From contig CM057454.1 of NCBI GenBank assembly GCA_016271365.2, forward strand, positions 693,361,501-693,425,500: DNA of 64,000 nucleotides, given 5' to 3'. This DNA comes from Neoceratodus forsteri. Its lineage: Eukaryota > Chordata > Ceratodontiformes > Ceratodontidae. Positions 33,490 to 45,006 of the stretch are shown here, piece after piece. Each line of letters opens with the position of its first letter. Positions within the stretch are counted from its first letter, which is position 1. Made by a program: the position numbers and the translations under genes. The notes beneath the pieces were generated by a model, which saw nothing but the letters and a program-made list of their open reading frames with translations, had not been told where the DNA came from and did not search any database.

Positions 33490-36060
33490 CATGTCGATGA
33501 AGAAGTTTGCGACTTCCTGCAGAAATTATTTCCCATCCCTGGGTGGACGGTAGATGAGAAGAATTCTGCAACCCACACCAGCACCCATGATACACTCAAA
33601 GGATCTGGTGATCCCCACAGGCACATCTATAATGTTCAGTTCCGTCTTGAGACAGATGGCTATACTCCAGCCCCTGTGATCCAATCTCAGGCAGTGTATC
33701 ACCGAGTACCCAGCTGGCACTGCTGCCTCCAACACAGGACCAGCATTTTCATCCAGCCATGTCTTGGTGATGCAAACCAGGTCAGATGTTCCAGCAACAT
33801 CAGCAATGACTGCTGTCTTGTTCTTAATTGACCTGGCATTGCACAACACCGCCCTAGTCAGATGAGTGGCCATGGAGGAGCGTGTCATTTGCCCACTCAA
33901 TGTGGAGCTCTTGAGTATGGGAACCAGGCAGGGAGGACCCCTTTCCTGGACCCATTTTGCCCCAGGGCACCTACTGGTACCCACAACCCCAATCTGCCCA
34001 CCCCCCCTCCTGGCCAGGGGCCCATGCACCCTTGACCCCTCCGAGCTATTCCCAAGGCACCACAACACCTATACACCTCAGCAGGTAGTGGAGGACAGTT
34101 GAAGGGGTGCTGTCCCCTAAGCCTAGAGGGGGAGTAGTGCCTATCCACTGAAGAAAGCTGCCAACACATAACTACAATGGCCAGAAACAACAATCACCCA
34201 AACAGTGACTAAAACAATATGAATAAAATAAATCAAACACTCAGAACAAAAAAGTAAAACTAAGACAAAACCCCAAATCTCCCCAATCCAATAAACAAAG
34301 CTTCCAAATAATAATCTCACCCCCTTTTAACTAAAATGCAGAAAAGGTTCTTCTAGTACAGTTCACAAATGGTGACACAATTGATGAATACCAATGCAGA
34401 CAATAAATGTTGCGGATAGCTGGGACTCTCACCCCCAACCAGCCAACAAGCTTATAATGTCCAAACGCCACTGCACTCTCACTCCAGTGGCCACTGAATA
34501 ATGAAAGCAAAGAGCAGTTAATGGGAGCAGTCACATTCCCCCCCAAACCAATTTAAAAAAGGAAAATCCAAAATATATACACCAGGGCTGCAGCCTCAGT
34601 TCAAGGACTAGGACTTCTCATTGCAGTTTAAAAGGAGGAGAATATGAAAGTCACTCAGCCCTTCAGACCAGCAATTAAGCCCCCCCAGAGGGCCAGCAAA
34701 ATAGGCCAGGTGACCCTACTGGAAGATTAGGAGCCCAGAGGAAAAGACCCTGTGGCCTCCACCTCAGGATCCCCCACAGACAATTGGGATCCTGCAGCCT
34801 TCCAACCACCAGATTCCAGTGCCCCTCCAAAGAGACACCCCGACTGGCACCACTGCCCCCCAGGTTGGCAATGCAGACTGCCAGAAGCAAACCACAGGTA
34901 GCACAGTCCTCATAGTCCTCGTTCCATGAAGCAGCTGACTGTGGAACCCCAGGCTGCAAGAGGCAATCAGTGCTGGTCATAGAGGACTGAGGTTTGGAGC
35001 CCCAGCAGCACTGGCCATCCTCCAACAGCCAGAAACACTGCAACACTCCCCGGCTATGCGAGCAACCCTCCTGTCAGCCAGCAACTCCTGCTATCACTCC
35101 ACAGCCTCCACAGACCAGACCCCACTCACCAACTCACCTCTGAGGGACCCCAGCAGCCAAATGGGCAGACTGGATGGGCCTTGCGGTCCTTATCTGCCGT
35201 CAACTTCTATGTTTCTATGTTTCTATGTTTCTATGTTTCTAAATGCTTCCTTCACCACTCCACCGACTATCCAGCAGGTGAATACACAGAAGACTGTCGC
35301 AGCCTCTCAATCTGCCAATACTCATTCCTCCTCATCTAAATGTATCCAAGACATTCTCTTCTCTTCTCTTCTCCTCACAAACTCCTTCCCAACTGCAGGT
35401 AACCTCTGAGATCGATTAAAGCTGGGCAGATGGAGGAGTGGATAGGGCATTGTTCTACTCCAACCACTCCCCGCAGCTACTGGTGCAATGTACTTTGCAC
35501 AAAACAACCGCAAAGCACAAAATGTATAAAACCAAAGTAGGATGCTGGTCAGGAAGACTACCTGATCAGCATTACCAAATTAAATAAAACTACTGGTAAT
35601 GCGGGCAGCAGCAAGATAGCACCACAACTAGACCAACTGGAAATGATAATTAGCCCACAGCCCACTACTAATTAAAGCTATGCTCTGGCCAGGGCAAAGC
35701 GATAGGAGAAAAAGGCCTGACAAAAAAACTGATACTAGATACAAACCCTGAAAAAATATCCTGCTCTCCAACTGGACTAACTCACTAAGAGGACCCCGAC
35801 TAAATTAACTAAATAAAAAATAAACTAACTGTTTAGAGCCACCATGCGGGTTTTGGTTCAGCATGACAACCAAACTGCAACAGGAACACCAAGTCACGGA
35901 ACTCACCCGACCAAATAACCACTGTCCACACAAAATATGCTTTGGTCTCCATAGTATAAATAAATAAAAAATAACAAAATTGACATAGAATAAAGACAGA
36001 AAATAAAAACAGCTCAACATAGAGTTAATGATTCTGGTTGGCCCATATCAGCCACCATCT
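33490..36060 (-). mobile_element. L2-clade LINE, 5' part (leader and endonuclease N-terminus)
   Basis: Continuation of the L2 from 18779. At 33900-33526 the minus strand encodes the start of the endonuclease: AVLCNARSIKNKTAVIADVA, LVCITKTWLDE (QETW position, Gln to Lys), and ILLIYRPPRDGK, which joins the GDFN motif on the far side of the Penelope insertion. 34100-36060 is leader or ORF1 sequence without a recognised domain. The 5' limit is taken as about 36060, where the minus strand begins 'caagatggtggctga', a start typical of LINE leaders, and where the hAT frame resumes just beyond. A short CR1 tail at 35160-35241 lies inside this leader. Confidence 0.8.
35160..35241 (+). mobile_element. 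CR1-type LINE, terminal 3' fragment
   Basis: 'tgggcagactggatgggcc' and 'cttatctgccgtcaacttc' followed by four ATGTTTCT units (35209-35241). This is the plus-strand form of the tail found at 4739-4800, so it is the last 80 bp of the same type of element, severely 5'-truncated. It lies inside the L2 leader. Confidence 0.75.
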
Positions 36061-36061
36061 T

Positions 36062-36822
36062 GAACATGTCTTAGAAGGCACAGTAAAGGTGATTGCACCT
36101 TCTGAGTTGGGCACATAAAGCCATAGTGCTGGATCTGCATTGCTCAATCAGGTCATCCCTGTAATGCAGATACTAAAAGACCACTGCAGAGATTCTCAAA
36201 ACAGGCTGATCAAGATCCTGGGCATAGCACATGTGTAGTCAGAGACCTTGTTCAGAACCTTAGCCTTGAAGTAGACAGCGGGTTTACCAAAATATATGGC
36301 ATTAAGCCATATGTTTTCTCCAAAATGCTGGACCTGAGGTTTAAGTGCAAGGCAGTGCACCTTGCAAGGCCTGCACATTGGGTGACTGAGTTTTGGCAGC
36401 AGCTGTGCTCTGAGTTCTGCTTTGGGATGTGCGGGCAGGGAGTGACACCTACTGAGCCATCTCTAGAAGACCAACAAGTAGAAGATGCCCCTAAGGAGGA
36501 AACTGATTGCTTTGCACAGCTCAGTGTATCCTTGCAAGTGGAGCAAAGGAAGGCATACAGCAGCCCCTTTCTGCCAGCAGTTTGCTAAATATCGTCTTTA
36601 CAGAGGCTCTGTAGCCTATATCTGGAGATCCCATGCACTACATGTGTAAAAAGCTTACATTATCCCCTCACTTAGCAAAGCTGACCACCAAATACCTCAG
36701 CTGCACACTGATCAGAGTGCCACTCAAGAGGGTATTTAGTTCAGCAGGGGATGTGGTGCAGATTCACAGATCCACTTTAAAGCTGGAAAGTGTTGGGCAG
36801 CTGGTATTTCCATTATGGTAAC
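36062..36822 (+). pseudogene. hAT transposase, C-terminal part with dimerisation domain (right piece)
   Basis: Resumes the hAT protein broken at 16219. VLEGTVKVIAP and NQVIPVMQILKDHCRDSQ occur near 36068-36190, KMLDLRFKCKAVHLARP at about 36320-36372 (hAT MLDPRFK motif, Pro to Leu), and the hAT C-terminal dimerisation signature PLKRVFSSAGDVVQIHRS with LKLESVGQLVFPLW at 36720-36822, stop after. VFSSAGD is highly diagnostic. Stops and frameshifts break the region upstream. The right TIR of the transposon was not found. Confidence 0.88.
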
Positions 36823-37309
36823 AAGTGAAATCAAATGTTGCCTGTGCCGTTGCATCACAAACATTGCATATAAAACTCCTTGACTAATCTCTCCTTATCT
36901 CATGTTTTAAATTCCATATGCATAATAGGGACTGTTGACATCCACAACACATGAATACTGTTACTCCATCTCACACACCCAAGACTGGTATTGCTTTTTC
37001 CTCCCATAACTAGTGGTGATTCCCCCAGCACATGATTGCTCTGGATTTCACCTCACTCAAGAGTGCTTTTCTCACACCCACCCCATGACTAATGATGCTC
37101 TCCCACTCCACAAAGTTGCATTCTCTTATGAGAAACTAGGCTTTGTGTGTCAATCACAGCTGATATTTAAATTTGCAATAGTGTTTTATTTATTTTTTTT
37201 ATACTAAACACTCCTATAAGAAAGGTCTTGACCTTGCCCTATCAGTCTCACTTATTGTTCTGACACTGATTGATGATCTTAAAATACCTTAAGGATATTA
37301 ACAGGTTGA
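36823..37309. other. Unassigned spacer after the hAT remnant
   Basis: AT-rich DNA with no domain-bearing frame. It probably contains the 3' end of the hAT element, but no terminal inverted repeat was recognised. Confidence 0.35.
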
Positions 37310-37680
37310 ACGCTGAGGGCCTATTGAGCTTTAGTGGGAACAAGACCACTGGAGGAACAGCACAAAGCTGTTGCGGAAATGTTCAGGATGGAGATCAGGA
37401 GGCACATTTTCAACAAGAGGGTGGTGGGCAAGTGAAATGAGCTGCCAAAGGACTTGGTATCCCTAAAAATGGTGGCCAGCTTCAAGACACGGTGGCACAG
37501 GGTTAAGAGGAAACTTGCAGGTTGAAGGGGTGAGTGGGGGGAGAGGGGAAAGTTGAGGGAAGTCAGAAGGGAAGGGGGGGAATACCCTCTGTAAATACAT
37601 TGGGTAATGCACACTTGAGCAGACTAAATAGACAGTAAGACCTTAATCTGCTGGCATGTTCGTATGTTTATATGTTCTTC
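37310..37680 (+). mobile_element. CR1-type LINE, 3' end of ORF2 and 3' UTR
   Basis: The plus frame from about 37380 reads MEIRRHIFNKRVVGK, stop, NELPKDLVSLKMVASFKTR, the C-terminal CR1 ORF2 signature (FN-RVV--WN-LP--VV). A G-rich 3' UTR follows and a tail 'atgttcgtatgtttatatg' (37654-37672). The tail resembles that of the CR1 at 38302, whose minus-strand 3' end reads 'agtatgttcgtatgtt'. 5'-truncated and dead. Confidence 0.8.
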
Positions 37681-37829
37681 TTTCTCCAGCTGTGCATTCT
37701 CATTAAACAAGCATGATAATAACATTTGCCCAAAATAGATTTCTCTGAACACAACTGTTGTCCAGTCACAAATGTAAAAGCATTTATTCTCATCAAATAA
37801 AAATACTAACATCCAACTCACAAGCACCC

Positions 37830-37995
37830 CACACCAGTCTCTTTGAGTGTTTCAACTCCTAAAGTAAGGCAGCTACTATGCCTGCCAGTGCCACCTGTCT
37901 CCAAGAGTTTCAGCTCCGGAAATAAGCCATTTAATATGCTTGGCAGTGCCACCAATCTCCCCAAGTGTTTCAACTCCTGCAATAAGCCAGTTATG
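37830..37995. repeat. Tandem repeat of about 60 bp, three copies
   Basis: 'gtttcaactcctaaagtaag' at 37849, 'gtttcagctccggaaataag' at 37907 and 'gtttcaactcctgcaataag' at 37967 start successive copies, 58 and 60 bp apart. Each is followed by a 'catgcc/tatgcttggcagtgccacc' segment. A GAT/AAT-rich simple stretch (37997-38020) follows. Confidence 0.85.
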
Positions 37996-38553
37996 ATAAT
38001 GATAATGATGATGATAATAAGGACGAGGAGGTTGAGATATTGATGATAAATCACTCCAGTTTAGACTAGCAAAATAGCCAGTTACCATGCCTAAACTGCA
38101 CAGAATGTGAAGGATATTTTTTGTTATATTAATAATGACCAATCAAAGCAGATATGAATGTTTCTGATCTTTGAGTAACATGTTGTGTCCTACTGGCAAA
38201 GGTAAGTACTTAACATTGCTGTGTATTTAATTATTTAATTATGTATTTATTTATTTTTTGAGGGGTCATAGTAAAGTCTTATTGAATGGTCTGTCTCTAA
38301 CATACGAACATACTAAAGTGTCAGCAGAAACAGACCACACAGTCTAAGTCTGCTCGAGTGTGCAGCCAACACCCCTAGTTTGCCGCTGCCCCAACCCCCC
38401 TCCATTTTGTCATCCCACTGCCACCCCCACTCTCACTCTCCCCTGTTCTGTGTCCCACTGCCATCCCACCCTCACTCTCCCCTGTTCCCTGTCCCATGCC
38501 CTTTTGAAGCTGTTCGCTGATTTACATGATACCACCCATTCTGGTAGGACATT

Positions 38554-41325
38554 CTATTTTGCTACCACCCTCTCTGTGAAATAGTGTCTCCTCAGTTCCT
38601 TTCTAAATCTTCCCCCCTCCTTTCTTAGCCCATGCCCCCTGGTGACCCTCCCCCTCCTTAACTTAAAGACCCTATCTGCCCCATCCTTACTGATTCCCCG
38701 CAGATACTTAAATGTCTCTATCATGTCCCCCCCGTCCCTTCTATCCTCCAGGGTGTACATACTGAGGTCTCCCAGCCTGCTGTTATATTCTCTCCCCTCT
38801 TCATTCCGCATATCTTCTTTGTTGCCCTCCTCTGCACCCCCTCCAGAAGCCTGATATCACGCTTTAGGGGTGGCCTCCAAAACTGCACACAGTACTCTAA
38901 GTGCGGCCTTACCAGTGATCTGTAGAGGGGCAAGATCACCTCACTTTGCCTTGATGAAAACCCCCTCACTATGCATCCCAGCACTTTGTTCACTTTTGCA
39001 GCCACTCTTCTGCACTGGGCAGTGTTGTTCATGCTCCCTGTTATCGTTACCCCAAGGTCCTTCTCCTCCTCCTCTGTGATCCCCAGCTTAACCCCCCCAA
39101 GACAGTATTCTCTCCTTGGGTCCTTCACCCTAAAGTGCATAACCTTACACTTCTTTGCACTGAACCTCAGCTGCCACCTCTCTGACCACTTCTCTAGCTT
39201 TCTTAGGTCCCCTGCAGCTGCTTCCACCCCTCTTCTCCATCCACCACTGCTCTGATTTTGGTGTCATCAGCAAACAGACTTACCTTGCTCACCACCCCAT
39301 GTCCAATGTCTGATACGAAGAGCCCAAACAATACTGGTCCCAACATAGAGCCCTGTGGCACCCCACTTGTCAATGGCCTTGGAGTTGAGAGCTCCCCTCT
39401 CACCACCACCCATTGCAGCCTCCCACTCAGCCAGCTTGTAATCCAGTTTATCATTTTTGCCCCTGCTGCTATAACAGTTAGCTTCCCCCCAAGCAGCTCA
39501 TGAGGCACCGAATTGAAGGCCTTTCTGAAGTCCAAGTAAAGAACTTCCACCGCATGACCCTTATCCAGTTCACCTGTCACCCAGTTGTAATATTGTATCA
39601 GGTTGGTTTGACAGGACTTCCCAGTAACGAACACATGCTGTCTCACATCCTGGAGGCCATTGTCCTCCAGGTACGACACCAGTCTTTCCTTTAGTATCGT
39701 TTCCATGGGTTTGCACACTATGGATGTGAGACTTACTGGACGATAATTACCCAATTCATCCCTTGGGCCATTCTTGTGTAATGGCACTACATGTGCCATC
39801 CTCCAGTCCAGTGGTACACATCCCGACTCCAAGAAGGTGCTGTACAGATCTGCCAGTGGCTCTGCCAACACCTCTGCCATCTCCCTCAGCACCCTGGGGT
39901 GGATACCATCCAGCCCTGGTGCCTAGTCTACTTTCAGTGCCCTCAGTTCCTCTAGGACTCTACTTGCCTCAATTCTTCCATCTGTTGCCTCCTCTCCTCC
40001 TGTCCCCACCCTCCCAGCCCATGCTGGTAGCGGTTCCCCCTTTTCTTCCATGAACATGGAACAAAAGTATTCATTCAGTGCTTCTGCCTGCTCCTCTCTC
40101 TTTTCTGGCCACTTTCCACCCTTTTTATCCTCACTATTGTCTCCTTGCACTTTCTTTTCTCCCTGATGTATCTGAAGAAGTCTCCCCATTAATTCCCTGT
40201 GCTAATCTTAGCTCCCTCTGGGCCTTGGCTTCTCTCACTTTTCTGGTCACCTCCCTGGACAATCTTGCATATTCCTGCCTGTCCACTTCCTTCCCTGTCC
40301 TCCTAAACCTCTGGTGAGCCACTCATTTTGCCCTCACCACTTTCACAACTTTGCTGTTCAACCAGCATGGCTTTCTTGCTCTGCTTCTCTTACTCTGTGC
40401 CTTGGTGCAGGCTTCTGTTGCCTCTGTAACCCCCCGTTTAATAATATTCCATTTCAGCTCCATGCCCATGTCATGCCTTATACCCTCCAGTTTCCCTTTC
40501 AGTACTTCCTGCATCCTCCCAAAGTCCACCCCCCTGAAGTTTACCACCCGAGTAACCGATTTCCCTGGATCCACACACATTGTGATTTTAAACCACACCG
40601 TTTGATGATCGCTGTCGGATAGTGGGTCCTCTACCTTTATTTCCCTCACTGCCTCCCCATTCGACAATACTAGATCTAAAGTGTTCTTTAGCCTAGTAGG
40701 TACAGTAACCAACTGTGTCAGGAGACCCTCCAGGATCGCATCCAGGAGCACTTGCTCCCTAGCACTGGAGGTGACTGAATGCTCCAGTCCACCCCAGCAA
40801 GTTGAAATCCTCCACGATGACCATCTTTCCTTTTCTACATACCTTTTTGATTTGTCCTGCTAGCTCCCTGTCAAGTTTCTCAGACTGTGACGGTGGCCTG
40901 TATACCACCCCAAACCTTAGTTTCCTACCCCTTGAGTCTAGGAGCTGCAGGCAGATTGCCTCTGTTCTCCTTTCCTCTCCCTCAACCCTTGTGCATTTGA
41001 TCCCATCCCTCACATAGACTGCCACCCCACCCCCCTTCCCCTCCTTACAGTCCTTCCTGTATAATTTGTATCCTGGGATTGCCAGATCCCAGTCCTTGTG
41101 CTCAGTTGCCCATGTTTCTGTGACAGCTGCAATATCCACCCTCCATACTGCTAAGAGTGCCTGCAGCTCAGCGGATTTGTTTCCTAGGCTTCTTGCATTC
41201 AATGAGACCACCCTCCATAATGCCCCCTTCCCTTTACTAGCCTCCATCTCATCCCTTCTACTCACTCCTTTTTTGGCCTCCCTGAGTCCTTCCCTACTAG
41301 CCTGGGGGGTAGGCTGTGACTCCAC
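38554..41325 (-). pseudogene. CR1 ORF2 (APE endonuclease and reverse transcriptase)
   Basis: The endonuclease at 41325-40759 reads VVSLNARSLGNKSAELQALL, AAVTETWATEHKDWD, GGGVAVYVRDGIKC, FGVVYRPPSQSEKLDRELAG and VIVEDFN, which is the GDFN motif with Gly to Glu. After a frameshift comes SDSDHQTVWFKI, the SDH motif (near 40620). RT at 39892-39203: GNYRPVSLTSIVCKPMET, SCQTNLIQYYNWVT, VLYLDFRKAFNSVPHEL (first Asp), SGVPQGSMLGPVLFG, LFADDTKIR (ADD box, 39263-39274). The C-terminus 39227-38721 has [14 protein letters not shown] [20 protein letters not shown]. At least six frame breaks. Confidence 0.93.
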
Positions 41326-41371
41326 TCTATCATATCCCTGCCTACCTACTGTCCACTTGCCACCCCCCCAT

Positions 41372-42565
41372 CTAGTTTAAATCCACACTTGTCGCAATAT
41401 ACCTCTCCAGTCTTTGCTTTAATACCTCCTTTTCTGCCCCACTCAAGTGCAGCCTATCCCTTGCAAACAGATTGTTATTATCCCAGGTACTGCCCCAGCC
41501 TCCCACAACTCCATACCCCTTAGTTCGACACCATTCTACCAACCATGTGTTCAACTCTCTAATCCTCTCCTTTCTCATTCTGCTTGTGCAGGGTACTGGC
41601 AGCACTTCGGAGAAGGCCACAGACTCCCCAGTCTCCTCACACAACCTTCCCACTTCCTCAGTCCTCTCCCTTGTTACCTCCACTGTTTCCTTCACTAGGT
41701 CATTTGTCCTCACATGTACCACAATGTGTGGTTTCCTTCTACCCCTCTTTACGCACCTTAGGATTGCCTGTCCTGCCATGTCGGCCTTTAATTCTGGTAT
41801 GGACTCCACCCATATCTGACTGTGCCTCTCCCCCTTGCCACCCAATCTGATCCCCTTGAATATGGAGTCCCCCAACACCAGTGCACCCCCCTTCCCTTTC
41901 CTTGTGCCCATCGCCACCCCCCCAACCGGGTTCTCATTTTTGGAGCCACTCACGACTGTGTTTTTACCATGTGCCCCAGTGTCTTCCCCATCCCTCCCAA
42001 TTAAGACCCCTCCCTCACCACCTGTTTGACTGCCAACCTTCCTCTCCCTTCTCAACTCTCCGAGTATTATCCCTCTCCCTGTCACACCATGCTCAGTCTC
42101 TCCAGTAGTAATGCCCCTCACACCCTCTTCTTTGTGAGTGCTATCCCTTGTGTAATCACCTCCTGCATCCTCTTTTCCATGTGTTTCTAGCAAAGTAAAC
42201 ATGTTTCCTATCCTCTTTGCCTTACTATGTGCTTTCTCCTTCCTCCTGCCTACTGCTGCTCCTCTTTTTCTAGGTTCTACTAAAGTCCACCTTTCATCAG
42301 CTGACTTCCTATCTAGTTTGCCCCCTCCGCCCTCCCTTCACCCACTGTTCCTTCTCTGTGGTGCCCCCACAATACTCTCAGATGTCAGCCCTCCTACCGA
42401 TGAAATCCTCCCCTCATCCCTCAACCTCCGCAGCTCCCTGCCAAGCCACTGAACCTCTTCCTCAAGCCTCCTTAGCCTGTGGCATATTGGGCACCCTCTC
42501 AGACTCCACAGTATATTCATCTACATTGCTGCCCCACAACCATTGCACCCAACAATCCTACCCAT
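41372..42565 (-). pseudogene. CR1 ORF1 with zinc-finger/coiled-coil start and SGNH esterase-like domain
   Basis: Starts MGRIVGCNGCGAAM, stop, then SLRGCPICHRLRRLEEEVQW: two CxxC pairs followed by a coiled coil (42565-42430). A frame broken near 42340 is followed by a 276-residue segment (42202-41372). In that segment GALVLGDSIFKG holds the GDS Ser (residue 113), VVHVRTNDL holds the Asn of the G-x-N-D block (usual Gly replaced by Arg; Asn 167), and ARDRLHLSG holds the D-x-x-H pair (Asp 249, His 252). These are the four blocks of the SGNH/GDSL hydrolase fold. Esterase domains are known in ORF1 of some vertebrate CR1 elements, and their role in retrotransposition is not settled. The catalytic triad is kept even though the element is broken elsewhere. 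Confidence 0.85.
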
Positions 42566-43361
42566 GGTCCACACTACCTATACAGCCTCTGCACACTAAC
42601 TATCCCTACAGCAAGTAGAATTAAGTAATCCTAGCACAGCCTCTAACAGAAATACCAGATATATTCCGGTGGAAGACCCCCCACAATACCACCTATCACC
42701 ATTTTCTGGTCTTGTTTTTTATTGCCTTTTTAACTATTTTATCACCTGTGTGATTGAATCCTTATGCTGTTTCATTCTATCCCAGATCTGGTTAAAAAGA
42801 GGAGGATGATATAAGTTGGTATAATAATAATATCACATTGCATTGAGTGGCATGAAAGTACAATACCAAAAATACAGATTTCATTATGAGGAAGATAACT
42901 TACTTTTGTGGATGCCATAGAACATTTGTTCAATAATGATGATGAATCAAACCAGATCCAGATGTTTCTAATCTTCGAGTAAAACTCTGAGTCCTACCGG
43001 CAAAGGTAAGTACTCAATTTTCTGGTTGGGGGATCATAGTAAAGTTCATTGAACAGTCTGTCTCTAACCATGTTCTGCTCCTGTTTTTTTATTGCCTTTT
43101 CATGTACTGTATTTTACCACTTGGGTGATTGAATCCTGTTTCTGCATAGTTCCAGCCCAGATCTGGTTAAATGAAAGGAAGATAATATATGTTAGTAGTT
43201 GGATAATATAACATTGCCTTAAGAAGCATGCAAGCGCAATACCAAAAATACAGATACCGTTATAAGGATCAATTATAATGGTAATTGCCAATGAATGTGT
43301 ATTCAGTAATGATGACTGATCAAACCAGATCCAGATGTTTTTGATGATTGATTAACACACT

Positions 43362-45006
43362 TGCCCAGATATTCAAAAGGGTTGCACCATGCGCAACAGG
43401 GTTGCGCATGCGCAAGTCCTACATTGCGCCATTCTGCGATATTCAGCAGGAGGCAGTTGCACCACTGAAAACAGGTTGAGCAACAGCGCAATGCAAATGA
43501 ATGCATGCTCAACAGGAGGGGGAGGATCCATGCATAAACTGCGCAACCCGATATTCAGTCGGGTTGTGCAGAGTTGTCATATCGTAACTCCAACCTGCGC
43601 CTGCACAACTTTGAGCCAAAAAAGGATCAAGTTGAGGGCCACCCACAGGTGAGCTACTGTATTGCAGGCGCCTTTGGCAGCTGCCACCCGTGGCTGGCCC
43701 CAACTCAGTCCCTGTGCCCCCCACCAGCCCGAGCGCGGGCAGTATGTATCAGACACCCCTCCCAAACATCTCCCGATGCCCGATCGTGGGCAGTATGTAT
43801 CAAACACCTCCCCCAAACAGCAGTATGTATGAATACACTTCCCCCAAACAGCTCCCAATACCTGATCATGGGCAGAACATGAAACAACCCCCAGTGCCCG
43901 ATCGCGGGCAGAATGAAAAAGCCCCTCCCAACCTGAATATCTCCCTGGTGGTCCAGTGGACCGTAAAAGCCCGATCGGGGCAGAATGTCAAGTTACAACC
44001 CCCAAACATCTCCAAGTGTCTAGTGTCCCCCCCCACCCACCCACAGAAGCCCCTCCACCGCTCCCCCGACGGCGGCAGCATCCCACCCGCCTGCCGCCCG
44101 CCGCCTGCCGACTGACTGCGATGGCGGGCGGCAGGCGGTGGATGATACCACCCGCCGGCTGCCAGGGGGAGCGGGTGGAGGGGCTTCGTGGTGGGTGGGT
44201 GGGGACACTGGACACCAGGGAGATGTTTGGGGTTGTAATTGACATTCTGCCCGCGATCGGGCATTACGGTCCACTGGACCACCAGGAGATATTCGTTGGG
44301 GAGTTTTACATTCTGCCCGCAATTGGGCACTGGGGGTTGTTTCAACGCTCTGCCCGCGACTCGGCATCGAGCTGTTTGGGGAAGTAGTATTCATACATAC
44401 TGCCCGCGATCGGGCATCAGGAATGGGTTGTTTCACGCTCTGCCCGACATCGGGCATCGGGAGATTGTGGGGAGTATTCATACATACTGCCCGCGATCGG
44501 CATCGAGCTGTTTGGGGGAGTGTATTCATACATACCGCCCATGATCGGGCATCGGGAGATTGGGGAGTGTATTCATACATACTGCCCACATCGGGCTGCA
44601 GGGTGCATCGTCCCCGCACGGCTGCTGCCTGGCAGGGTGGCCAGGCAAGTCCTCGGGATCGGCGCACCTACATGTGAGAGTTGCAAATGGGGCCATAAAT
44701 AGATGCAAATGGTCCCCTGTGACTTGTAATGAATTATGCCCCATTTGCATGTCACCTTTGAATATCGGAAATTTGCGATGGTATAATGGTACGCGCCACC
44801 GCAAGTTTAATGCTCAACTCTGACAACTTGCGGTGGTGTAAGTTCCACTGCGCCATGCACAGTGGTTGTGGCTGGGGGGTGATATTCAAGGGAGTTGCTC
44901 AATAGCGCAACTCCTTTGAATATCGCCCCGGCCACACCCCTGCACAACTATTTTGAGCAGCGCAAGGGCTTGCACCTCAGAATGGTGCAGTTTGAATATC
45001 CGGGCC
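43362..45006. mobile_element. Foldback-type DNA element with long inverted arms
   Basis: A 1.64-kb non-coding palindrome-like element centred near 44106. The inner arms (about 43725-44104 and 44108-44590) are close reverse complements. They hold several copies of a module around TGCCCGATCGCGGGCAG followed by 'tatgtatgaatacac'. The termini are 'tgcccagatattcaaa' and the reverse complement of 'tttgaatatccgggcc'; GATATTCA recurs several times near both ends. 'act' (or 'cact') is duplicated at 43359-43361 and 45007-45009. Intact array units at 38187 and 42991 supply the empty site. No transposase. Superfamily not assigned. Confidence 0.85.

Larger units (their letters stand above)
38302..42696 (-). 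mobile_element. CR1-type LINE, nearly full length
   Basis: Inserted in the 380-bp array after 'gtctctaac' (38301). The array sequence resumes at about 42697. Minus-strand order: leader, ORF1 (42565-41372), ORF2 (41325 to about 38554), 3' UTR with 'atgttcgtatgtt' tail. This is the only CR1 in the window with its ORF1 present as a recognisable folded domain. Many stops and frameshifts are present, so it is dead. Confidence 0.92.

Noticed and set aside
43577..44677. Long open frames across the foldback arms
   Set aside because: They repeat the same residues (HTYCPRSG, PDARSRAVCMN) because the DNA is an inverted tandem of one module; both strands are open for that reason.
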